NCBI GenBank assembly: GCA_963931925.1
Contig: OZ007569.1
Coordinates: 17,142,545 to 17,206,544, forward strand
From: Onchidella celtica
Taxonomy: Eukaryota > Mollusca > Gastropoda > Systellommatophora > Onchidiidae
Direction of reading: 5' to 3'
Length of the DNA: 64,000 nucleotides
In this document: positions 27,901 to 39,900 of the stretch, one piece after another
Position numbering within the stretch: the stretch's first letter is position 1
How the letters are laid out: each line of letters starts with the position of its first letter
Position numbers and translations under genes: made by a program
The notes under the pieces: model-generated
The model's input: only the letters and a program-made list of their open reading frames with translations
Told to the model about the DNA's origin: nothing
Databases searched by the model: none

Positions 27901-30900
27901 ATTATGTAAATAAAGAGGATGTAGGAGGTCTGGTTGTATCATTGGACTACCAAAAAGCCTTCGATACGGTGGATAAGGAAACAATATTGGTAGCCCTTGA
28001 AAAATTTAATTTTGGTCCAAAATTCATCCATATCATACAAACGATCTTAACAAGCACGCAGAGCTCAGTAAAGAATGCTGGGTGATTATCTAATTGGTTT
28101 AAGGTAGAGCGAGGTGTCCGACAGGGATGCTGTGTTAGTCCTCTGCTTTTTATCTTAGTGGTAGAATTACTAGCAATAAAACTTAGAAATAATGAAGAGG
28201 TAAAGGGAATTATGAGTGAAGGAGTGGTAACAGATACGCTTAAACTTTTGCAGTACGCAGATGACATGACGCTACTGATAAAAGATAAAACAGATCTATC
28301 CAACGCATTGAAAATTATTGAGCAGTTTTCAGACTTCTCGGGGCTAAAGCTTAATAGAAATAAATCAGTGGGAATGTGGGTGGGAAGTAATAAACAAAGG
28401 GAGGAAAGAGGGGAAGGAATAACGTGGGTAGAAAAGGGAGGTAACATAAAAATACTTGGGATGTACTTTAATGCTACGGTCGAGGCATCTAGTATTTCAC
28501 AAAATTGGATGGGAAAAATAAACAGCATTAAAAATCTGATTCGTACATGGTCCAAAAGAAATCTGTCAATATATGGAAAAACTATAATAGCAAAAACTTT
28601 TTTACTATCAAAACTAAACTATGTTATCCAGGCCCTATCCCTACCTCAGGAAACTCTGGCTGAAATAGATCGAATCATATTCAAGTTTCTGTGGCAAAAA
28701 AAGTATTCAAATAAAAGAGCTTTTGAAAAAATCAAACGAAACACTTTATGCAGAGAACCAAACGAAGGAGGTTTAGGAGTAATCAGTATAAAGGATCAGC
28801 AAAACGTCTTTCTCATAAAATGGTTTAAAGAGATATGCTTACAAAAGTCCCATCTAAAAACAGGAGTAAAATTAGCCAGTCAGTTCTGCAAAAAGCTGGT
28901 AAGCTTGCCTTACTTAACCAAGTCAGATACTAAAGCGAAAGAAGTAAAACAAGTAGATACAATAAAATCGATTTTTTGGCAGAATATAATCAAAACTTGG
29001 TTAGATTTAGAAAAAAGGGATAAGGAAAAAGAAAACGATATTGCTCCAAATAGGCTAGGCCGGCAACCGCTATTCAACAACAATAATATTAGGTATAGAA
29101 ATAAGCCACTGTGGATAGAAAAATGGGTCAGAGGGGGAATTAAATATCTGTATCAAATGTTTAGTGAAAACAAATGGAAAACTCTGCAAGATATTGCTGG
29201 GATAATTGGACATTATCCTAGTATCCATTTTGATTATTGGGCCGTGACAAATGCCGTTAAAAAAGAATGGAACGACATTTTTGTACAAACCAGAAAGGAA
29301 GACAGACTTCCTTCGCATAATATAGAAGATGAGGTAGATGAAAATGTAAAATATATTTTTAAACTAACGAATAAAGAAATTAGAGAGAAACTAATAAATA
29401 ACAAAAAAGCCACGATCTGTAGCTTGGGTTTCTGGAAACGAAAATACAATGTCGATATATATCCTTATTTTGAAAACGGGTTTAGAGCCTGCAAAGAAAC
29501 CAGATTGAGGCTCTTACATTTTAAAATCCTACACAATATTTACCCAACGAACATTCTCTTACATAAAATGAAAATAAAGGAAAGTAATAAATGCGAGAAC
29601 TGCAAGACGCCTGATTTTACAGAACATTTCTTTTTCTATTGCAGCAAATTGAAAGACTATTGGCCTTATGTGGCCCAGTATATTTTGAATAAAACCGGTA
29701 AAAGAATTGAAATAAATGAGAAAATTGCACTTTTTGGAACAATAAGTGGGGGCTTGGACTATACTGTAAATCAAAATATTATCGATGATATTAACTCCGT
29801 ACTATTAGTTGCTAAAATGTGTATCGGTAAAATAAAATATGGCAAATCAATGAATCTGAAATTTGCATTTGAGACAGAAATGCAGGTAAGGGAAAAATAT
29901 CTGAAGGTATGTCCGAATAAATAATCAGAGAATGCAAGGACGATTGAAAAGTGTGGAGAATGTGTAAATGAAGTAAGAGTCAAATGAAAAGCAAATAAAC
30001 TTTAAAGAAAAAGAAAAAAAAAGGGCGATGAGGAAAAAATGAAAATGCAAAAACTAGAACATTCGTGTAGTCCAAAGTGCGTGAAGTCAAGTATATTTTG
30101 TATACGGCCGTATACTGCTATTATTATTCTGTTATTGGCAATATATTATTACCATCTAGTACAATAATTGATTATGTCTTGCCTCATCTGGCTGATAATG
30201 ACCTATTTATTTATTTATTTATCCTTATTTTTATCTCTTTTTCTTTCTTCTTTGTTTTTATCTTACTTGCCTTTGTATCTGTTGAGATTTTTATACATTA
30301 TATTGTTATTATTTAATTATAGCTGTTTTTCACGCACTCGTAATAATTTGTAAATGAAGCATTCACTCAGGTTTTGTTTTGTTTTGTTTTGTTTTTTTCA
30401 ACCTTTTTTTTTTTTTCTTTACAAGCTGTTGAAAATGAACTGTAAAGACTGTCAGCTGATAATGAAAAGACCAAAATGGTCCGAGAACAGCCGACAACAC
30501 AGAATTCAGCAACTGACAATTCTGGGATATAAAAGACTTCAATTGGGTCCGATCCTCAGAACAGTCCTTATAGACAGCCGTGTATTTATTTGCTAGACTA
30601 TTATCAGGTCATACGTACTTTCATACTTATCTATTTACTCATTTAACTAGCCACTTTGAACTAGGCTTCTCTACGTATTTATTGGGAACCCACCTATATG
30701 GATACCTTTTTGAAGAAGGCTTTTTGGTGTTTTTTTTTTTAATCTCCGTAAATTTTATAAAATACACCAGACCTATTAAGTGATCTCCAATCACTGAGTC
30801 ATGCACGAAGTGAATGCATTGCATTTGAATCTGAGCCAAAAAAAAAAAAAAAGTGTTTTCCCCTACTATGTTACAATGCACATACTGCATTTTGTCAGCC

Positions 30901-33900
30901 TTCACTTATGGGATAGGCAGTGTGACTTACTGCCCTCGAATGTCTGCAACCCCCGCCAGTGATGTCAGTAAAACTTTAGAACAGTGATTCTCAGAGTGGG
31001 CGATATCAGCCCCCTGGTGACGTGATTCTCATTTCCAGGGGGAAGGGGAGGGGAGGAAACAAAGAAAAGGGCGACAAGTGGGCGAAAAAGAGGAAAGGGG
31101 GCGATATGGAAGTTTAGGGGAACCAGAATGAAGAGCAATTTGGGGGCAAATACATAACAGTCATTGACTTCTTCTACATCATGCTTAGATGGGTTTGATC
31201 AACAGAAAAGAGTTTGTTTTTTTTGTTTAGTGCATTTGACAAAGAATGGTTTCTGCTTTATATTGTATCATCAACATGTTTGTTGTTTTTTTTCCCGGGA
31301 AATAGGGGGAAAAGTGGGCGCTGAAAGAAAATTTGGAGTCTGTGGGCCAATTGCCTGAAAAGGATTAAGGACCACTGCTAAAGAAGGTGAAATCGAGCTG
31401 GGGGATACTTTAGAATAGAGGGGGATGTTCTAGGATATCCTACATTATCAGGGGGGTTAAAATAGGATGGGGGATATTCCAGGATGTCACCGGCGCAGAA
31501 CGAAATTTCCTGTCATACTTTTTAATTCTCCTCAACAAAAAGCGTTTTTTTTTCCCCGGCTCAAAATGTTGGAACACTTTCTTCTGTTCAACTCAGTTGT
31601 GGCTCAAAATCAACGAAACTATTAAAAATAAAGCGAACTTAAGAACTTTTAAGATATGCCCAGGTAAACCTTTACGTCTTTCTACGCCTAATATGATATT
31701 TTGTAGAATTTAAAGCTCAGCGATTAAAGAGCTTTCATGATTACTTAGGAGGCCTTACCTCCTTTGTAATATGAAATATCGGTGTTGCATTCGCTGGATC
31801 ACATGACGTATAGATTTTTCTACTACAATGTTATCAGGTAATTATTTCATTATGTCATTAAGGGCATTTACGTCATTATCAGCCTCTCCGTTCCTGCCCT
31901 TTCTGCCAGGGCCGCCCCTGACTCGTTTAGGTTTTCTTTCACCGACTAATGTTGTTCCATTTGTCCATTGTGGTGTGACCTTGTGTGAGTGGATGGTCAT
32001 TGAATGCCAGCGGGGCCCAGCGGCCACCAGCACACTCTGCTCATCACTAATGCTGTTGTTGACTTCCCGCGCACTGAGATCACAATTAGAGGCCACCACC
32101 CAGAGCGTCCAAGCCCTGGAAGCAGCTACTTCCCATGCCCTCTTCCCTCCCCCTCCACCAAAACCCCAACCCTACCACCACCCGACTTTCTACACACACA
32201 CCCCAGATCATGCCCACTGCGACCCCTTAGAATGACAAGGTTCTAACTCCCTTCCATCAACTTTTCAGAAAGTGATGATTGAAGTTTCATGTGCTCATAG
32301 GTTTTAGAGATACGACCTTTTTTTCTTTTTAGTAATACTTACAAATTGCACACCGAATCCGTTTGGTATTTGACACACTATGGGGAAGGCCTGTAGGTGT
32401 ACTGTGTAACTCAGCTCAATCAAGAAGTGGAGATAGAACCTTGTCATTATAAAGGGACGACTGGCCTGCTTGAAAATGAAAACTACCAATGATGGTCACC
32501 TTCCCCAAGACTGCAGTAATTCAAAAATTCGAAAAATCAATTTTTTCTATTTTTCGTTCAACTACATTCAAAGCTGCCCCGAATGATCTTGGTTCTAGAC
32601 TCCTAAACCGGAATAGTAATCAAATATAGTAAGCTTTCAAAAATTCATCGTCACTAGACCAGCTGTCCTAAAACAAAACAGTTTTTGGCTTCTCCTGAAA
32701 AGTAATCAAAACCAGTTACTACAGAACGGTGTAGTAGTGTTACTACAGAACGGTGTAGTAGTGTTACTACAGAACGGTGTAGTAGTCTCATTCTCAAGTA
32801 TACGCTGCCCTCTTTTTCCATCTTTGCTTTCATTTGGATGGTATCAAAGTCATTAACCCAATAATCTTCCAATTTGGTTGTTGTTGTTCTTGTTATCCAT
32901 ATCACAGAACTAATGAATGAGAGTCACGCCCTTTCAGTCTCGGGCGGGTCATCCATAAAGTTCTCAGGCCAGGAGGTGGTGTGTGGCCCCATCATATGAA
33001 AAACGCACACGGGGCACAGGGCTTGGCTCTGGGAGAACGTACGCACGCTTTTCAGTTGAAATAATGACAATAGACGTTTGGTTTTTTGGGTTTTTTTTCA
33101 ACAACGCTGTAGACATGAATGAAAATCAGATTTGTAATGAAACAATCAAATAGTCCATGCAAAGCACCACTTCACGTGTTTGAAATTCCAGGCTTTATCA
33201 TGGACTGGTACCATCCCAATGTCCGTGCTCGTAATGAGGGGGGGGTGGGGTGATTGCCCCCAACGAATGGAAAGCTTACATTGAAAGGAGAAGGGGGGGG
33301 GGATTGAGGAGAGTAAAAACCACAGAAATGGAGTGTATCTACTCTGAAGATAGCCCCCGTGAGCAGGTATCACTGTACTCTCAAATGTGGTATCAGTATT
33401 TCGATTGTGGCTAAAAGCGTACTTAGAAAAAAAAAAGCAAGGTCGCGAAGAGATGATAAATATATCACCAGAATTGAGCGTACCTGTTTTACAGTGGGCT
33501 CCGTGAGCAGGCATTTGTGTACTCTCAAATGTAGTATTAGCATTTAGATGGAATTTCATATGTATGTATAAATCATACGTGATTAAAAACTGTCGGTGCC
33601 TGTAATGTCACAAATCCCAGACTGGGAGATGTAATAAGTTATGACAGGACAACAATCACGAACGAACAAGTTTAACACTTAACAGAACAACCCATCAGAC
33701 TCACACATTTATTAAACATAATTATACAGATAATAGCGCAATTACATACATTATATTATTGAAATTAACTGCCGTACAACGGCCTTATTCTCACATGCAC
33801 TCTTCCTCGGATCCACAACCCGGTAGTTACTTCCTAAAGGCACTTCGGCCTCAGCCTCTCCCCTCAGGGTCTCAAGAGCACATTAATAATTCACTGGCCC

Positions 33901-36900
33901 CGCAGTCTCTCAATATCACCTTCCCATTGCCATAACACCTTAACATTCCACTAGCACCTCAGCAGGGTAATAGCACAGTATCATTTCAATAGCCCATCAA
34001 CATGGCAATAGTACATTATCATTTCAACAGCCCCTCAACATGGCAATAGTACATTATCACATTCACGCTCATATCTACGTCCCTGTCCGTGGCCTGACTG
34101 CCACGACTTTATGTGCCTCTACTGTCCTGCACCGACAGCCTCACTCTTGGCCTAGGTGTGGCCTCCGGCCCTATGCTGGCCTATCCCCTGTGCTCACCGA
34201 GGCGGCTCTTTGGCCCGTCCCCGACACCTACAAGAATAACATTACATTGGTATAATACCCTACCATTTCTATTCACTCCACCTCTCCTTACAACCCATGA
34301 AGCGTACACACAATAGTTCACATTTCACTCACCAAACATCTTACGGTAACACACCTCCATCGGAGTACACACTACTCACTCGCGCTACAAATCCATGAAC
34401 TCAACTTCCATCTATCGCTCATGGCGCACATTGCTATATCCAATATCAAGGACTTCCACATTCCTCACATATACTTATTTACATCATGGTAATAGACGAA
34501 TATAATATAATACATCAATCATAATTATCAATCAACGTTCTACCTACCAGTCATCACTGGAAAGACTCTCTCACTAGTCTTCTGACTGCTCCCCTTATGT
34601 TCGCCCACTGGGCTTTCTCTTGCGTCCGTTCAGTAGGACCTTCTAACGCAGTGATAGTAATACAGCGCTTTCGCCTCATTCAGACCCCCCACCACTCATA
34701 ACAGCACGCTTTAACTTACTTGTCTACGTGCGTTAATTTTACTCTCCTCCTTTCCCCCCGTAATTATTAACTATCGCTCACTCCACTCGTGACATGTAAG
34801 AGATATGGAAAGCTAATCGGTGACATACAAAAAATGAAAATAATTCAGGTTATAAAGGCTGATGAAATGAGAGAGGAGTACTGAAGGAATAATACCAGAC
34901 AGGAAATGTCTCTTCAACGCTTCACCCAGTATAGCCTTCAAACCTAGAACATGGTCAAGTTGAATCGTATTATTTTACAGCTCTTGTGTTTCCCTCACGC
35001 GGAAAAATGTATCTTGGTTATCTAATACTTTATGGCCTTAGAGACATTACAGTGCTGTTTTTATGGTCTGTCTCATGTTTCCATTGAACTTGAGATGAAA
35101 GTTTTACGAATAGAAAGAAGAAAACGGTTAGATTTATGGCCTGTAATCAACTCTCATTTTCTTTTCTTTTTTTTTTTACTTTGTACCGGGGAAATGAGAA
35201 CTGAGAATTAATGCGTGCCTTGTGTAAAGTGGAGCGCCTGTTGACGTTGCACTAGACCATACGAAGATGACGTGGTTGTAAAGTGCAATATGGTGTCTTT
35301 TTTTGCGTGTGGAACTGACCTTTGGTTATTTTGAAATAGCCCTGAAGACAAAAGACCGAGGTCGACAATTTTCAGATAATAATGGTCTGGTTAAAGGGAT
35401 TTTTTGTTTTCTTCGTTTTTTGAGTGCAGGGTCTAGGCGGCTGTCTATTTCAGATGCAAGCATCTCTTAATCCTGTTTTTAGCCGAGCATTTGTATTGTT
35501 GGCAAGGGATATTACAGAGCCTTGAAAAGCCTCGTTCTGTAGTGTGCTTTGTTTAGGTCTTTATTTTAGGAGGTTTGCAGCCCTTGGCATTTACACCTCA
35601 CTTTTCTTCTTGTTGTTGTTTTTTTTTTGTGGTAGGAATTCGTTTTTTAGAATGTTGCCCGGGCAGCGGCCTGTTCGCTCTGCTCTTTTCGATTTCCAAC
35701 TGTCAGAGTATCTTCAACGTGCACACGGGCCCTCCGAATTTTTCGTCCTTATCCGAGAAGACCAGGTGCTCGATCCTACCTACCATAGGATCAGGGACAG
35801 GGAGATATGAGAAAAATCCCAAAATTCCAACATGCCTGCACCGACCGGGATTCGAACCCGGTACCTTCGGCACAAGAGGTGAGCACCTTGCATCTAGGCC
35901 ACTGTGCCCCACTTCTATAGCGTGCTCAAGTCATAGAAAAGCTAAGAATGACATCTTGAGCTTATGGCACGTGCTGTGACTCTGGAAATTTCAGCTCTTT
36001 CTCCGCTGCAAACGCAAAACAATGAATCGCAGTCAGAAAAAAATGCATGGACGTTGTATTATTGGAATTCAGTCATGAGAATTTGGCGTGGGGTAAAACA
36101 GCGATTGAACAGCTGAATTCTCTTTCAAAATTATATTTCGAAAACTGTGTGGATGACGTACAAGAGCGCAGGTCCTCAAGGAACTGTGAAATAGTCCTTT
36201 AAGGAATGGTTTGGGCATGGAAGTAACATCTTCCTTATATCCGAACTTTACGCCGGAGATGGACTTGCTTGTCTCCGGATATACCGACAGGATTTCTAGC
36301 ATTGACAGCAGGTTGTCGCTCACATGAAGTCCACTTGTTTCCGGCTGTCCTCAGCTGCAGTATGTATCTCTGACAGTAACTCGCCAACAATGATAGCTTT
36401 GTGAAAAATCCACTCCGGAAACGGCTGTTACTAGGGGACCGTAGCCTAATTACAGAGCCAACTGGGGAAAATGCTTGAATTGTGTTCAGTGCTCAGCTGC
36501 AGTTTTCTGGATAAAATACTACTGTCCTTTAACAACAGCCCTTCCCGAAAAGATCCGGCTCGGAAAAGGCAGAAATTGGTCATTTCCAACGAGTAGAGGA
36601 AGGTCAACTGGTTCGTACTAATTAGAGACTTTTCAGTACGTTTCTTAGCCCGGAAGGCTCTCTTGCGGTCTTGGTTCAATCCTGGGTTTGGTGAGTTTGG
36701 AAGAGGCAGGTAAATGAGTACAAAATACTATTGGAAGTTGATCATTATATCCAGGCAGGATTGGTGTCCAAGAACTAGCAGCAAAAGAGAATAGATCAAA
36801 ATTAATAAAAAGAAAACATGCATAATTATGGTATTCATGAGTTCATCATAGCACTCTTTACTGTGTTTGCCTGACGATAGTTTAGTGTAGTTGCACACTT

Positions 36901-39900
36901 TTTTTTGTGTCTTGACAAAAATATCGAGAGCTGCGTGGTAAACTGTCGTAACTCGGGGTTGTTTTTTTTTACAATTTTTTAGGAGAAGCAAAAAAAAAAA
37001 AAAAACCTTCTTAATTTGACGCAATAGTTATGGTATTTTAAAAAACGGTGTTTAACCCTTAGTTTTCTGAATTTAACCCCCAATTTATAACACAACTTAC
37101 AGGTTGTCAAGGGCTAGAATCATGCGAAATACCTCAATTTATAGAAATAAAAGATGACCATGCCGTCTTCGATATGATGTACAGAAGTAAAGATTACTGA
37201 TTTTTTCTGAGTGCTTCGTGTGAGATAGTTTTTTCATGTATACATTTTACTCTCAGAGGGCTCTACAAATAAATCTTTTCTTTTTCCAATTTAACCTGTC
37301 TATAATTTCTTATCCCCCTGTTACTGTAAGGGTATAAACTTTAGAGATGATTTAACATAGCGCTCTTGAACATCTAAACAAGCCCCAAATGCCGTCAGTG
37401 TACTCTTGTTATACTCTGGTCTCTTCTTATATTGTAGTTTGCCGAGGGCATGTTCATGTGTTGTTCCAATGTTGCCATTGCTATGGAGAGAGACGAATGT
37501 ATAGGGCAGAAACACCTGGAATACTTGAGCGTTGTCTTTTCTTTCCACATCTTGTAGCTGGTGTTGTTCACTGATTGGGTCTACGTACCTTGCGATGATC
37601 ACCAGGGGCAATATGAATGAAAAATGATGTGTGGTGTTACTGTAAGCATGTCTATTGTGCTATTCCGGTTCTGTGTGTTGCCGCTGGTAGTTGGCGGGAG
37701 CCTCTGGTAGGGACTTCTTCTGTCCTGTCGTTCTGTTCTATTCTGTCTATTGGCTTGCGGTTCCCTAGCGCAATGTGACCATTATCGTGTCGACATGCTT
37801 TCTGTAAACTCAAACTCGAACTGTATATGGCTTGGTTTCGTTGCGTGTGTTTGCTTCGTTAGATGTGTTGATTTTAGAAAATCGTCATTTAACTGTTTGA
37901 CTTTGTCCTGGGGAAAAAACCTGGCAGTCATCGAGCGATGATGCGCTACTTAACCTAACAGTACTCAGATAATAGACGTGCTGTCTTAGCATGGGGTCCT
38001 GGGCGCACACCAGCCGGTTTTGATTGGCCAATTAGTTGGGTGGTGACGTCATGACACTTGAGTTTTGGTGAGGTCCAACTAGTTGTCTGATGCAAAAGGT
38101 CTTGTTGAAACGTATTATCGTGACGTCACCATCCAACCAGTCGGTTGATCAAATTGGGCTGTTGTGCAACTAGACTCAGGATCTGTCAATAAAATACTCA
38201 CGCTGGGAGGCCCCATTGTCTGAAAAAAACTTCCATCGTATTGTTTCTGGGGAGCCTACGTACACTTTTAAGTTACGGTAATGACTTTTTTTTTTTAAAG
38301 GGGTTGGGGGGGGGGGGGTAAACAGACTGCCCTCGACATATTCGCATTAAAGTAGAGAATCTTTTCAGAAACACTTGAGAAAGTTAGATATTAGTGTTAG
38401 AAAAAAAGCTGCCAAAATAGTCCTTGAAAATAGGTTGCCAAAATAGTCTTTGGAAAAAGCTGCGAAAATGGTTTTTGAAAAAAGCTGCCAAAATAGTCCA
38501 TGAAAATAGGTGCCAACATAGTCTGAAAAAAGGTTGCCAAAATAGTATTTGAAAAAAACTGCCAAGATGCTTTTTGGAAAAAGCTGGCAAAATAGTCTTT
38601 GAAAAAAGCTGCCAACGAATCTTTCAAAAAGTTGGCAAAATAGTCCTTGAAGTTAGGTGCCAAAATAATCTGAAAAAAAGTTGCCAAGTAGTCCTTGAAA
38701 AAAAGCTGCTAGAGTAATATTTGATTAAAAAGCTGCCAAAATAGTCTTTTATATACGCTGGCATTCATACGGTTTAATGTGAAACAATGGCTAAAGAGTG
38801 TTGATGACGTTGACAAATCTCTTGTATCTTCCTAGGTCCGCCTGAGAGATCACTTGGTCAGTTCTCTGTTATTCTCTAAGGCCAGGGACATGGAGCTGGC
38901 CTGGGTGGATGGTCAGCTGGATTTCCCTGTACAGGAGGCTCAGGAGGAAGATGAGGAGGAGGAAGAGAAAGGGGAAGCAATGGAGGTGGAGGGTGAGGGG
39001 AGCAAGAAGAAAGGTAAGGGAGAAACCACTTACGTATTTCTTACAGACAGTCTGACAAATGCGTTTGGTATTTAAGCTGGAGAGAGAGAAAGAGAGGGAG
39101 GTGGCATTTTACACACGCATATAAAAAAAAAAAAGTAAATAAATAAATAAAAATGAAAAAGAAGAAGAAAAATTCAAAGAAATAAATTCAAAATGAACGT
39201 GAAACAACATGCAGTACAATACAAATTTTTACCAAACCCTACTGCGGCCTCCAGGCTTGATTTCTTTCTTTCTTTCTCTTTTTCTGTCTGTTTATTTATT
39301 TATTTAAATTTTGTTTTGTTTTTTTGCTCTTTCATTAGAAAGATTGCCTAGACATCATGGAATTTCTTCAGAGACATCAGTTAGGCCATTGGGAGTTGCG
39401 TCTGTATAGATGTATATAGAGCTGTAATCTGATGGGTTTTTTTTAATAATGACGCCATTCTGCCATACTTACATCCAAATAACTCTAGTCACGTTTTATA
39501 TTATCAGTTGTGTTTTAATGTTTCCCAGTGTAGACTTGATAGTAACCTACAGAGAGTGAGTGACATAATGCCAACGAGAACATTCATCATAGTACTAATA
39601 TTACAACGGTGATGTTTAACACGGGACCGAAATAGATATAAACACGCCTACCCGGCACCGAAATAGTTTAGATAATTTAGAGCAAAGCAGAGAAATGGAG
39701 ATTGCTTGTCTATCGTAACCGGGCAGGAAACGAGAAAGAGGGCAGGGAGATTCCACGATAACCAATGCCAGCAGAAACTACCACTGTTTTACATTTGCAT
39801 TTGTCAATGTAAAGATTATTAATGAAAATTACGTTGGCATCACAGTTGCATTATTGTGTTGCAATATGAATGACGTATTCAGATAATAACCAATGCCTAG

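Larger units (their letters stand above)
25051..29924 (+). mobile_element. Tx1/L1-type LINE, two ORFs, inactivated
   Basis: ORF1 (25051-25972), a CT-rich spacer, then ORF2 (26153-29924) with an apurinic endonuclease, reverse transcriptase and C-terminal zinc-binding region. The layout and sequence style are those of the Tx1 branch of L1 LINEs. The 3' end probably extends past 29924 into AT-rich sequence, but no target duplication was identified. Few breaks, so the copy is fairly young. Confidence 0.82.

Noticed and set aside
31828-32246. Overlapping + and - frames of about 80-135 codons
   Set aside because: Open in several phases because of local GC/CT content; no motif or splice support.
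33146-33559. 137-codon minus-strand frame
   Set aside because: Overlaps a degenerate two-copy repeat and a G-rich run; composition is not convincing.
35838-35912. Functional tRNA gene
   Set aside because: The promoter boxes are good, but the sequence continues directly into a SINE body shared by four other copies, so it is a SINE head.
38365-38687. Phe-rich minus-strand frames resembling membrane helices
   Set aside because: Degenerate 27-bp repeat open in all three phases, so not a membrane protein.
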